The notes below the pieces were generated by a model, which had not been told where the DNA came from, did not search any database, and saw nothing but the letters and a program-made list of their open reading frames with translations. This document shows, in pieces, positions 1 through 8,674 of a stretch of DNA of 64,000 nt. This DNA is from MFD01213-c1 sp963704405 (GTDB lineage Bacteria; Planctomycetota; Phycisphaerae; Tepidisphaerales; Tepidisphaeraceae). The stretch lies in assembly GCA_963704405.1 (NCBI GenBank), contig OY969903.1, positions 3,286,001 to 3,350,000 on the forward strand, in the 5' to 3' direction. The translations under genes were made by a program, and so were the position numbers. Within the stretch, counting starts at the first letter, position 1. The number at the start of each line of letters is the position of its first letter.

Positions 1-3000
1 CGAAGTCTCCAGTCATAGGTGAAGTTCTGAACGCGCGTACCCGTGGAGGTTCCGTTGGGCCTGAGCGTGATGGTGTCCAGGTTTCCGTTGCAGCCGCAGG
101 TGATGCCGTAGGTCAAGTCGGCGATATCAACGAGATTGCCGCTGCTGGTCCCCTGCTGAACTTCCGTTACCCGGCCCGCCAGGTCATAGGTAAGCTGCGT
201 GAGGGTGCCCCCCGGCGTGGTCGTCTGCGTCTGCCGACCGACGGCGTCATAAACAAAATCAGTTTCGTCAAAGTTCGTGCCGGCGCTTCCCGAACCGCTG
301 GATGGAATGAGCTTATACGTGCGGCGGTAGTCCATGACACCGTCGTTGGTGTAATGGTCCTGCTGCCACCGCTGGTAGTCGGACTGGTTAAATGTATCGC
401 TGAGCGATAGCGCACCGCTCCCCGAGCTGCGCTTGGCCAGGATGGTGTCTTTCGTCCGCCCTTGCTTGTCCAGGTTCTGGATCTGGGCCGGACCCGCCAG
501 CGTATACGTATACGTCCCGCTGCCCGTGGCATAACCATGCGCAGTGACGACCTGATCGCCGGTGATGGCTTCGCTGTAAGTGGTCCAGTCCGCCGTGCGC
601 ACGGTCGTCGCGCTCCCGCTGACGACGGCGGTATGCGATGGTCCCAGCACCTGCGTCTGGCGGCCGAGGCTGTCATACGTGTAGTCCGTCACCAGATGCA
701 GCCCCCCGCCGCTCGGGGTGGACCATCCCGACGGCACCCCGGACAACAAGCTGGTGTTTGCATCATCAATGCGCTGCGTCATCCGATTAAGCACGGTGTC
801 ATACTGCATGTACGTGATGAACCCGCGCTCATCTTTTCGCCAGATGAGATTGCCGTAAGCATCAAAACGCTCATCAACCTGGGTCGCGGTATCAGAGCCA
901 TTCTGATCGCCGGTGACAACTGGCCGGGTCGTCGCACGGCTCAGGGGCACAGGGCTGTTTGACGGCCATGTATAAGAATACGTCGTGGCAACGCTTGTGC
1001 TGGCATCAGGATAAGAAACATCCTGTTGCAACTGATATGTCGGAATCAGTACGCTTGTCGCAGGGGCCGTAAAGCTGCCCGTTACATAATGATAATCATG
1101 CAGCGGCACATCACCCACCGACGTGTTGTTCTTGCCGTTGCGGAGGCCCTGGCTGATAAGAAATCCCTCAGGTCCATTGCTCGGAATAATCCCATCAGAA
1201 TATTTATTGTATCCAATGTACCCCGATGTATCTTTTAAGTGGGTGTAGGTGCCCGAAGAATCAGTCAGCAGCCCAGGCTGGCTCTCGCTATATCCATCAA
1301 TCGCCGAGTCCAGGGCATGCAATATCCCCCGGCCCATTGCATCGTATTGCAGAAATTCCTTGCGCCCGTCAGCCCACAGCGCCAGCATGATCTGGCCCCA
1401 GGTATTGGTATAGAACACATCCGCAGTCGAATCGCCATGCGTGACGGTGGTCTTCATCATCCATGTATTGGCGTCAGCCGCGGTATTATCACCGCTCAGG
1501 GTAAAGCTGCTGGACGAATAGCTGAATTGGTCAACCCCCTTCCAGAACTTTTCATATGTCACCCGCCGGCTCGAATCATATTGAAAATAATGCTCGGCAT
1601 ACGTGGCGAGCGTGGTATCCGAAGCCGTCGCCGGATCAATGCTGGCGGCGGCCATCCGTGCATAGCTTTCATTTGAAATGACGTACTTGATGCAATTCGC
1701 CGGTCCATTAGTCCCGTTGTAATACGTATAGAAATTCTTGGCTACGTCAGTCCAACCCCCGCTGCCATCGGGAATCTGCACAGTAGCAAGTTTCAGGTCC
1801 TGCCCATTCCCATTTGTGTCGCTGTTGCTCCAGTATGTATAAGCGGCTTGCCGAATCGGCTGCCATGATCCGCTTCCATCCTTGCGGCGAAGCAGTACGG
1901 ATTGGAGCAGCCCTGAGCTGTCTCCCGAAGTGTAATAAGTGAAAACCAGTGAAAGCGTCGTGCTGCCGATCACGCTCTGCTTTTCCGAAGGCGTGCCATT
2001 GCTGTTGAACGTAACGCTGTTAACCGCCCCGGCGTATGTTTCCGAGACAAACTTCCCATTAGCGTCAAAAAGCACTGTCGACGGGCCATTCCTGCCTTTC
2101 CCAGCGACATACTCGTATCCGGTCACGATGCCGTCGGTGCGCTTGACGATCAGTTCCGCGCCCGGCTCATCGCTTTCAACGCACTTCCAATTGTCATTTT
2201 CAGCAGCGGTGCTGTCTATCCGCTGCCACCAATAACTCCATTGTGTTGAAGCATATCCAGCAGTTGTTGCAGATGATATCTCAGCGGCGATGTTATCGAG
2301 ATTAATAGACCCCGGCTCACATTTTGTACCTGTACAAAGATAGCTGATTATTAGAATTTCAGGCAGCCCGGTTTCTGGCACTCCAAGATAAAGATTGAGG
2401 GTATATTTAGCAGAGGAATTTAAAAACCAGCATTCCCATTCCGGACCAAGAACAACAGACCTGACTGTATTGCCCCCACTCGATGATACCAAACGGAGAT
2501 ACGGCAACTGGCGCTGCTGGCCAAATGCCGGCCCGTTCAGCCCATATGGAGCAGATGTGGTCGGGAGTACGTTATTATACTCCCGAGAATACCCCATTCC
2601 GCGTCCAGAAAAATCCGGAATATCCTCAACATTGAGTTCCGCCTGACCGCTTCCATAATAGATTGGCTTTTGCGACGAGTTATGCGGTGAATGTGGACAT
2701 GTTCCATCAGGGCAATCTGAGACGGCATTGACATGTGCCGGCTGACTAGTCGGCGGCATGGGAGGAACATCACCGCAGTTTGGGAAGCCGGGTGATCCAT
2801 CATCGTGCGGGACGGCGCTGCATGAACGGATGAAATCACAATCTGCGCCTATGCCGGCATCCCAATCGTATAATACGTCCGCGACATAATAGTCACCGCT
2901 TACCGAGAGGTCTGAAGTGTCCGCCGACGCCGTATTCCAATGATAGGTGTCAGCAGCCACACCATCACTATTTCTTGCCATCGTAAATCCACCGTCGTCA

Positions 3001-3029
3001 CCCACTGTAACATGCTCCATCAGGATCAT
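1..3029 (-). CDS. RHS/YD-repeat surface protein, 3' end outside window
   Basis: A continuous minus-strand frame runs from an ATG at 3029 to the left edge without a stop, so at least 1,009 residues are present and the C-terminus is missing. The last 300 or so residues carry YD/RHS repeats such as FDAYGNLIWRKDERG, DYTYDSLGRQTQ, FVYDAVGRQTQ and LTYDLAGRVTE. The N-terminal part is Cys-containing and has the segment GRGMGYSREYNN, as seen before the repeat barrel of RHS proteins. RHS proteins form a hollow beta-barrel that shields a variable C-terminal domain, often a toxin. That domain lies beyond position 1. The frame lacks a signal peptide of its own; one sits just upstream in another frame (2998-3276), so the true N-terminus is probably there. 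RHS identity is firm; the function of this copy is not known. Confidence 0.85.
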   Translation of the reverse strand, partial: MILMEHVTVGDDGGFTMARNSDGVAADTYHWNTASADTSDLSVSGDYYVADVLYDWDAGIGADCDFIRSCSAVPHDDGSPGFPNCGDVPPMPPTSQPAHVNAVSDCPDGTCPHSPHNSSQKPIYYGSGQAELNVEDIPDFSGRGMGYSREYNNVLPTTSAPYGLNGPAFGQQRQLPYLRLVSSSGGNTVRSVVLGPEWECWFLNSSAKYTLNLYLGVPETGLPEILIISYLCTGTKCEPGSINLDNIAAEISSATTAGYASTQWSYWWQRIDSTAAENDNWKCVESDEPGAELIVKRTDGIVTGYEYVAGKGRNGPSTVLFDANGKFVSETYAGAVNSVTFNSNGTPSEKQSVIGSTTLSLVFTYYTSGDSSGLLQSVLLRRKDGSGSWQPIRQAAYTYWSNSDTNGNGQDLKLATVQIPDGSGGWTDVAKNFYTYYNGTNGPANCIKYVISNESYARMAAASIDPATASDTTLATYAEHYFQYDSSRRVTYEKFWKGVDQFSYSSSSFTLSGDNTAADANTWMMKTTVTHGDSTADVFYTNTWGQIMLALWADGRKEFLQYDAMGRGILHALDSAIDGYSESQPGLLTDSSGTYTHLKDTSGYIGYNKYSDGIIPSNGPEGFLISQGLRNGKNNTSVGDVPLHDYHYVTGSFTAPATSVLIPTYQLQQDVSYPDASTSVATTYSYTWPSNSPVPLSRATTRPVVTGDQNGSDTATQVDERFDAYGNLIWRKDERGFITYMQYDTVLNRMTQRIDDANTSLLSGVPSGWSTPSGGGLHLVTDYTYDSLGRQTQVLGPSHTAVVSGSATTVRTADWTTYSEAITGDQVVTAHGYATGSGTYTYTLAGPAQIQNLDKQGRTKDTILAKRSSGSGALSLSDTFNQSDYQRWQQDHYTNDGVMDYRRTYKLIPSSGSGSAGTNFDETDFVYDAVGRQTQTTTPGGTLTQLTYDLAGRVTEVQQGTSSGNLVDIADLTYGITCGCNGNLDTITLRPNGTSTGTRVQNFTYDWRL

Positions 3030-3276
3030 ACCCTAGATAGCTATTAGTTAATGGTATGCGTTGAAGGTTCATGCTCGTCGTTGTTACATCATCCTCCCAC
3101 ATCACAATTTGTGGGCACTGCTCACAATCGTTAATTATGCCAGCCAAACCAGTACGAACTTGACATAGCGAGATTGCTATGAGCGATACCATCCACAACA
3201 TGCGGCCGTATATGGCTTGATGTCGCGTTATAGCACTTGAAAAGACGGTTGAAGAATTGATTAATGATGCCTTCAT
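2998..3276 (-). CDS. Signal-peptide-bearing N-terminal fragment of the RHS protein (apparent frameshift)
   Basis: A 92-residue frame with a hydrophobic stretch MLWMVSLIAISLC near residues 26-38, then a Cys-containing tail ending GYDPDGACYSG. It ends in TGA inside a GGGTGA run and overlaps the RHS frame. Removing one G from the GGG near 3000-3004 would join ACYSG directly to DDGGFTMARN of the RHS frame and give one secreted protein. I infer that this is the export signal of the RHS gene, split by an indel. The alternative is a short separate secreted protein translationally coupled to the RHS gene. Confidence 0.55.
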   Translation of the reverse strand: MKASLINSSTVFSSAITRHQAIYGRMLWMVSLIAISLCQVRTGLAGIINDCEQCPQIVMWEDDVTTTSMNLQRIPLTNSYLGYDPDGACYSG

Positions 3277-3547
3277 GATTTGTACTTTCTATTTCACCAG
3301 ATAGTCCCTGGAATTGTGGATCGCCCTAAATTAGCGATCTTCCATGCCGCGTTTGCCAAACTACATTGAGCCCTTACCTGGATATGGTGAAGCTTACGGC
3401 CGATGAATTGGATGCAAGGTGAACGATCCACATGGCAAGATCGCGGAATGCTGACGTTGAAGCGACCTCAGAATCCGAGCCGACGACGCCTCCAAGCAAT
3501 TTTTGGGCGTCATAAACTCGGCCGCTGACAACATCTTGAATAGCTAA

Positions 3548-5041
3548 TCACTTAACGCAGGCCATTCGAAGTGATGGTGAGATCGCATTGGCCCTGGCAG
3601 ATTCCAATTCATTTTGTAGCGATGGTTCGACGATGGAACGGGCAGAGGCAGCAGACAAATACGCTACAGCAATATGGGCCGCTGCAAGCTCGTCGCCCGG
3701 CTTCATTGTCAGCTGAATCTGTTTTATTTTCGCCATCCAGCTTGCCTGCTCACCCGCCGCCACAGCGCTATGAGCGAGCAGCTTCTGAGCTACCGCGTTT
3801 TGGAAGTCGCTGTTGCCAATAACTTCCACCAAGCGGTTGAAAACCTGATGAGGCGGCAGGTTCTGGATCAGGAGACGCATTCCTTCAAAGTCGCGATCCA
3901 TGATCTGGCTTGGTGTCAACGGCATCGCAATTTCACTACGGGGCTCGGCTATTGCAGAACTGGACGTATGTGCCCCTGGTTGGCCAATGTTCGCAGTCAC
4001 ATCTGCAGTCCAGTCATTGCCCTCTGATGCCCATCGCCCAAGTAATTCGATCACCTGTTGATCGGAGGCGCCCATCGCCACCAATGCAGACTTGATCTTT
4101 ATAAGCTTCCAAAGATTTAATCCGTTGATATGTTCTGGTCTCGCAATGAATCGTTCGGAAAGCTCGGCAAGTAAGGTGGCCTTTTGCTCAACGCCCAGGT
4201 TATGTCCGATTGTGCTGCAAAAGCGAATCAGCGCTGAATCGTCCAAGGCATTGCGTAATTTGGCATCATTCAAGAAACGTCCCCATATCTGCTGGCAAAG
4301 GACGTTTTTCACCCCAACATCTGCCTCGGAGTGATCAAATGCAATTAGATTCCAGAGGGCCTCCGCCTCCGGCAACGTCGCATTTGAAAGCAGTTTTCCA
4401 TCATCGAGCGACAACCATGCTGTAACCAATGATGAAGCGTAAACGCGCGATGAATGGAGTCGTTGCAAAACTCGCTGTATGCTGACTACCTGTTGCAGAT
4501 TTAAAGATCGCAATAGTCCGGGGTCGTGTAGAAAAGACGACTGAAGATTATCTGCTAGCTGTTCCTGTTGCGGCAACTGCAGGCCGGTGCCAACATTTCC
4601 AATTAGAGTCAAAAGCGGTTCAAGATCTGTTCGTACGAGTAAATCCAGACTCATAGGATCGCGAAGGAAACGATCCCATGCGTTGGCGGCTAACTGCCTT
4701 CGCAACGGCCTGCAGTGATCACAACTGCTATGTTTTCTATAAAAATTAGCGACAACGTTTCCAAACTTATCGAATGGCAAGTTCTGCCATCCCTCAGGCA
4801 AAGTCGTCTCTATCGAAGCCGTTATTAAATGTGCGGGTTGTGAAGGTAGAATTGCATGAGAAGCCGGCGTTGCATCAGCGGGGTTTGACTTTGCAGGTGC
4901 CGAAGAATGATCGCTGGCCTCTGCGCTTAAGACGCATGCGACCATTATAACCACGATGCACATGGCATTGCATGCCATGGCAACTTCAGCCTTTCGCACC
5001 AAGCCAGGTTTACCAAAAGACGTTGCAAGCGTTTGCTGCAT
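3548..5041 (-). CDS. Secreted protein of unknown function
   Basis: About 497 residues. I chose the ATG at 5041 (MQQTLATS) because AAGGA lies seven bases upstream; an ATG at 5062 is also in frame with a weaker site. A hydrophobic segment (CIVVIMVACVLSAEA) about 20-35 residues in looks like a signal peptide or anchor. The mature part has a CDHC motif near residue 83 and is otherwise mostly helical, rich in Leu, Ala and Gln, with repeated amphipathic helices that resemble solenoid proteins without a recognisable TPR consensus. It lies between another secreted protein (5224-5991) and the RHS gene, all on the minus strand, so the three may be co-transcribed. I do not recognise the family. Confidence 0.6.
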   Translation of the reverse strand: MQQTLATSFGKPGLVRKAEVAMACNAMCIVVIMVACVLSAEASDHSSAPAKSNPADATPASHAILPSQPAHLITASIETTLPEGWQNLPFDKFGNVVANFYRKHSSCDHCRPLRRQLAANAWDRFLRDPMSLDLLVRTDLEPLLTLIGNVGTGLQLPQQEQLADNLQSSFLHDPGLLRSLNLQQVVSIQRVLQRLHSSRVYASSLVTAWLSLDDGKLLSNATLPEAEALWNLIAFDHSEADVGVKNVLCQQIWGRFLNDAKLRNALDDSALIRFCSTIGHNLGVEQKATLLAELSERFIARPEHINGLNLWKLIKIKSALVAMGASDQQVIELLGRWASEGNDWTADVTANIGQPGAHTSSSAIAEPRSEIAMPLTPSQIMDRDFEGMRLLIQNLPPHQVFNRLVEVIGNSDFQNAVAQKLLAHSAVAAGEQASWMAKIKQIQLTMKPGDELAAAHIAVAYLSAASARSIVEPSLQNELESARANAISPSLRMACVK

Positions 5042-5223
5042 AATAAAATCCTTGTTGAACATCTGTTATTTCTGCAAAGGATTCTTTTGAAGCACGTCGG
5101 ATAGATCAGCTCCGAAATATCTTTCGCAACGGCAAATAGCATCTTTGCCAATGCCATCGAGATTTATGGAGTTAATTGTAAGTTCTTTGACTTCTGCATT
5201 TTTGGCATCGGCAGCACTGCCTT

Positions 5224-5991
5224 TTATGCTACCAATATTCCAGGCATGTTTTGCTTGATGTTCTGCTTTGCCGCCTGCAGTTCCTGGGCAGCCTGATAAG
5301 ACAATGCCTTTTCGCCGCTTTCTCCCCGATGTACTGAAAGATTCAATGCCTTAGCTTGCTCAGAAGTTAAGCCTTGAGCGTACCGAAAACGATCCGGTAT
5401 CCCGAGTGCGACATTACTCCTAGCCGTTGCCCATATTTTCTGTTGGGTTGCAGTGAACACGGCGGCCAGAGACGCTGTTGCAGACTCCAGAAATTGATGA
5501 GTTTGTTGTCGTGCTGATGCCACGTTCCGTTGCAAGGAAGGTAGCTGGGCGAGCACGGATTCGTCGCGCGGACCGACGTTTATCTGCCGCAGAGCTGCGG
5601 CAAGTGTGTTCTCGGCCACAATTTGAATTTGCTCTTGCTGGTGCCAACTCGCCGAATTGGTTCCAGCCCAATTCGATAGTATCTGTAGCGATCTCGTGGC
5701 CTGGTCGCACGTACAGCCCATCGCAGCCATATCTAAGTTTTGCAGTGTTAGCTTTTCGCGCAATTGTGAAACGCGATGGTAATGATTTACTGCAAGTAAT
5801 TTGTCTTTGAAAGACACCGTGGATTGTTGGGGAGCGGACGTTCCGCCATTTGGAGCCACAGCATCAGCAGTGATTGCCGCAGCCAATTCGGGCGACTTGA
5901 GCACTCGATGTACCGGAAGGCCCACGCCCGCGACTACCACAAGCAATTGCAGCAACGCCAAACGCCAATGCTGACGGATAACTCTTGCCAT
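5224..5991 (-). CDS. Membrane-anchored or secreted protein of unknown function
   Basis: 255 residues starting MARVIRQHWRLALL, followed by a hydrophobic stretch LQLLVVVAGVGLPVH that would anchor or export it. The start is supported by GGAGG five bases upstream. The rest is helical and Gln/Ala-rich with two Cys at MGCTCD (around residue 92) and likely coiled-coil parts. The size, the single N-terminal hydrophobic segment and the Gln-rich helices would fit a periplasmic stress- or metal-related helical protein, but no family motif was found and no function is proposed. It is the first gene of a possible minus-strand group that leads into the RHS protein. Confidence 0.6.
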   Translation of the reverse strand: MARVIRQHWRLALLQLLVVVAGVGLPVHRVLKSPELAAAITADAVAPNGGTSAPQQSTVSFKDKLLAVNHYHRVSQLREKLTLQNLDMAAMGCTCDQATRSLQILSNWAGTNSASWHQQEQIQIVAENTLAAALRQINVGPRDESVLAQLPSLQRNVASARQQTHQFLESATASLAAVFTATQQKIWATARSNVALGIPDRFRYAQGLTSEQAKALNLSVHRGESGEKALSYQAAQELQAAKQNIKQNMPGILVA

Positions 5992-5999
5992 GGATCCTC

Positions 6000-6430
6000 C
6001 CGATGCTATCTACTAAGCCACTCCACACTGGGCTTGTCGTGCTCGATATTGAATAATCGCCGAACAAATGGAGCCACAGGGGAAGAAAGCTGAGATTTGT
6101 TTGCGTGGAGTAGAACTTACCGCGTTATGTTCAAAAAGATATTACCCTAAATAGGGTAATGCAGACTTTGAGAACAGTGGTTTCAATTTGCATTGTTAAT
6201 AACATGCTGGCGCAAATAAATTATGTTCTTGACACTTCATTGAATGATGGCAGACTCTTTCCGGTATAGGCTTCCTTCAGCTTCAGGATTGGTGTTTCAT
6301 GCCAGGGGTGACGTCTCATTCAGGTTCTCATTTCGTCTGCCCCCTGCTTCTGTGCGCTGCGTTCATTGGACAATTGCTGGGATTAAATTTTTCCACCTGA
6401 AAAAATTTGAGCCAATTCAAAGGCAATGAT
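6000..6430. other. AT-rich intergenic stretch upstream of the CRISPR array
   Basis: No convincing gene. It is AT-rich compared with its surroundings and contains a perfect palindrome at 6141-6160 and an 8-bp inverted repeat (AAATTTTT/AAAAATTT, 6385-6408). It probably holds the promoter of the minus-strand gene starting at 5991, and part of it could be a decayed CRISPR leader. Confidence 0.4.
6141..6160. promoter_or_regulatory. Perfect inverted repeat, possible operator
   Basis: The sequence ATTACCCTAAATAGGGTAAT has two 8-base arms around AAAT. It lies about 150 bases upstream of the start at 5991 in an AT-rich region with no gene. Its size and symmetry fit a dimeric repressor site; the regulator is unknown. 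Confidence 0.35.
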
Positions 6431-6470
6431 CGCCCGAAAAATGGCTGCGAGTGATTTCGGGCGTTTGTTT
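6431..6470 (+). terminator. Stem-loop with 9-bp stem and T-rich tail next to the CRISPR array
   Basis: CGCCCGAAA (6431-6439) pairs perfectly with TTTCGGGCG (6455-6463) around a 15-base loop, followed by TTTGTTT. It ends 10 bases before the first, degenerate CRISPR repeat. It resembles an intrinsic terminator, or a structured leader element. Whether it would block array transcription from the left is not known. Confidence 0.4.
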
Positions 6471-6479
6471 CGTAATAGG

Positions 6480-6746
6480 ACCAGTCCTCACGCAGGGGCG
6501 TGGATTGAAACCGGCGACTCAGCCGTCGCCGTAAACACCGAAACGGTCGCCCCTCACGCAGGGGCGTGGATTGAAACAGCGGCACACGATGGGTGGGATA
6601 TGGCAAACCGACGTCGCCCCTCACGCAGGGGCGTGGATTGAAACCCCCGGTCAGGACTACCGCCGTCTCCCGAGTCGCCCCTCACGCAGGGGCGTGGATT
6701 GAAACGCGAAGGTTTCCAGCGAGTGAAATATTCGCTGGGTCGCCCC
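6480..6746 (+). CRISPR. Short type I-C-like CRISPR array, no cas genes
   Basis: Three identical 32-base repeats at 6546-6577, 6613-6644 and 6674-6705 start GTCGCCCCTCACG and end GTGGATTGAAAC, with a CGCCCC/GGGGCG hairpin. This is the type I-C (Dvulg) repeat pattern. A fourth copy at 6480-6511 matches only in its last 26 bases (five mismatches in the first six), and at 6739-6746 only GTCGCCCC of a further copy remains. Spacers are 34, 35, 29 and 33 bases. By the ATTGAAAC 3' handle, transcription would run left to right, which makes the leader-side repeat the damaged one. No cas1/2/3/5/7/8 genes occur in the window, so this is an orphan or remnant array. Confidence 0.95.
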
Positions 6747-7086
6747 AATTGATCAAGACGGTTTGTGCCGATACCGCGGTGCGCGCAATTTAAATATGAT
6801 CGGATAACTCGTCCGCACAGCGGTCCTTTTACCCTTCCCTCTTACCTCAATTCCCCTCTTCGCGGGGGTGCGGGGGCGGCAGCCCCTGCGGCTGTGATTT
6901 GTCTTCCTCTTCTGCTTTCGCCATATTCAATGCCCCCCGGAATATCATTCATCCCCAACACCCACGTCCCATCCCAGTACCAGCAGTTTTCTCCGGAGCA
7001 TTTCAAATATCTGAACATCTCTTCACATCCCTTTTCCCATCAAGCTTTAGCCTCCGCCTCAGAACGCCGATATAACCTAAAGCGCA
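6747..7086. other. Intergenic region between the CRISPR array and the EPS locus
   Basis: No gene was found that I can support. The stretch is pyrimidine-rich with a G/C-rich patch near 6860-6895 that could fold (GCAGCC/GGCTG). It ends just before the acetyltransferase start and may carry its promoter. Confidence 0.3.
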
Positions 7087-7644
7087 ATGACCACCACTCC
7101 CCCACCACCCCTCCTCTCCCAAATCAAGGAAGACTGGATTGCCCACAACCGCGATTGGACGCGCCCTGGCTTTCGGGCTGTCGCCGCCCATCGCTTCGGC
7201 GTCTGGCGCATGAACGTCCGCCCCAAATTCCTCCGCGCCCCCCTGAGCCTGATCTACCGCCATCTGTATCGCAAATGTAGAAATCACTACGGAATCGAAC
7301 TCCCCTACTCCGCAAAGCTCGGCCGCCGCGTCGTCTTTGAGCACCAGGGCGGGATTGTCATCCACGGCAACGCCGAGATCGGCGACGACTCCATCATCCG
7401 CCAGGGTGTCACGCTCGGAAACAAAACCCTTGACCGCCCCCACGACGCCCCCAAGCTCGGCCAGCGCGTCAACGTAGGCGCCGGGGCAAAAATCCTGGGC
7501 GATGTCATCATCGGCGATGACGCCACCATCGGCGCCAACGCCGTCGTCGTCAAAAACGTCCCCCCCGCCGCCATCGCCATCGGCATCCCCGCCATGATCG
7601 TCCTCCCCAAAAAACCAATCGCACCCCCCGCCCCCACAACCTGA
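7087..7644 (+). CDS. CysE/WcaB-type O-acetyltransferase with left-handed beta-helix
   Basis: 185 residues. It transfers acetyl groups from acetyl-CoA to a hydroxyl. The first 80 residues are helical; residues 80-165 carry hexapeptide repeats (VIIGDDATIGANAVVV, VNVGAGAKILG) ending in VPPAAIAIGIPAMIV, as in serine acetyltransferases. A His in FEHQGG aligns with the catalytic His of CysE, and a Glu (GIELP) stands where CysE has Asp, as in the WcaB-like sugar acetyltransferases. Being first in a run of glycosyltransferase genes, it more likely decorates an exopolysaccharide precursor than makes O-acetylserine, but the acceptor cannot be told from sequence. The Pro-rich C-terminal tail (IAPPAPTT) is unusual. 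Confidence 0.8.
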   Translation: MTTTPPPPLLSQIKEDWIAHNRDWTRPGFRAVAAHRFGVWRMNVRPKFLRAPLSLIYRHLYRKCRNHYGIELPYSAKLGRRVVFEHQGGIVIHGNAEIGDDSIIRQGVTLGNKTLDRPHDAPKLGQRVNVGAGAKILGDVIIGDDATIGANAVVVKNVPPAAIAIGIPAMIVLPKKPIAPPAPTT

Positions 7645-7755
7645 CACAGACCTCCGGCCGCCACGCACTTTAGTCAGACCGACACCCGCGCTCACATCTT
7701 AATCGGTGTGTATCGGTGGCTAATCCGTGTTTCTTCCCTTTGCCTCTGCCGTCCG

Positions 7756-8505
7756 TCACTTCACTGTAATCAGCTCATCATTAGCTGGATTCACTTCAAT
7801 CGCAATATTCCCATACTCATCAAACAACCCTTTGTTATGCATCTGCAGCGCAATCGGCCCCTTCTGCCCCGCCGTTGCATCTTTGAAGCTCACCACCTCC
7901 ACGGCCTTACTCCCCACCGGCTGGGCGACTGCCATTCGCGCCGTCCCGGTCGCCGCATCAGCCACAATTTCCACGCGGCTCCATTGATGCTCGTCAAACT
8001 TTGGATGCGGAATGACCGTAAACTCCCCCTTGCCGGAATTATTATGTCCCTTGCGATAGTCCCATCGCCCGCCGTTAGGCACCTGGAACTGAATTCCACC
8101 CAGTGCATCCAGCGGCTTCTTCCCTTCCACCGGCGCGGTGCAGAAAAACAGCACGTCGGCCGGATGGTCCTTGTTTCCGGATATGTGCCGAATGTCCAGA
8201 ATGATGCGAAAGTGATCGTACGAATTCACCGTATGGATCACCCCGCGCCCCGCCCCCAGGCTCACCAATGCCCCATTCTTAACCACCCACGCATCCGGCG
8301 GAATCTGATTCCATCCCTCCAGCGTCTTTCCATCAAATAAAGGCGTCATCCCCGCCGGCAACGGCACCTCCGGCGGTGGCAGATAATCCGCCTCCGATGG
8401 CGCGGTTGCAGGAACCGTTGTCGGCTTCGTCTGAGCAGCGGCATGTTTCTGCCCCTCCAACACTCCCAAAGCAAAGATCGCACACAGCAGAAATGATATT
8501 TTCAT
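7756..8505 (-). CDS. Secreted DUF1080 (3-keto-disaccharide hydrolase-like) protein
   Basis: 249 residues from ATG 8505 (MKISFLLCAIFALGVLEG), chosen because AAAGGA lies upstream and the signal peptide starts there; a longer frame begins at 8547. The mature part opens with MTPLFDGKTLEGWNQI, the hallmark of DUF1080, a concanavalin-like beta-sandwich common in Planctomycetota and linked to hydrolysis of 3-keto-glycosides. WVVKNGALVSLG and the C-terminal VSFKDATAGQKGPIALQMH also fit. It is encoded against the direction of the flanking EPS genes and may be an unrelated insertion in that locus. The substrate is unknown. Confidence 0.85.
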   Translation of the reverse strand: MKISFLLCAIFALGVLEGQKHAAAQTKPTTVPATAPSEADYLPPPEVPLPAGMTPLFDGKTLEGWNQIPPDAWVVKNGALVSLGAGRGVIHTVNSYDHFRIILDIRHISGNKDHPADVLFFCTAPVEGKKPLDALGGIQFQVPNGGRWDYRKGHNNSGKGEFTVIPHPKFDEHQWSRVEIVADAATGTARMAVAQPVGSKAVEVVSFKDATAGQKGPIALQMHNKGLFDEYGNIAIEVNPANDELITVK

Positions 8506-8674
8506 CCGCCATCCTTTCAAAAATTGATGGACGCCACCGTAATTCACGACTGCGCCGTCTCAATCCTACCCAAAACTTGCCTTTTCGTTTAACCGTTTGA
8601 CGCTTTTAAAAGCAGTCGGGCGCCGTTGTTCCGCTCCTTGTGCAATCGCCGATAAGACGAGTAGGTTGTCCGAT

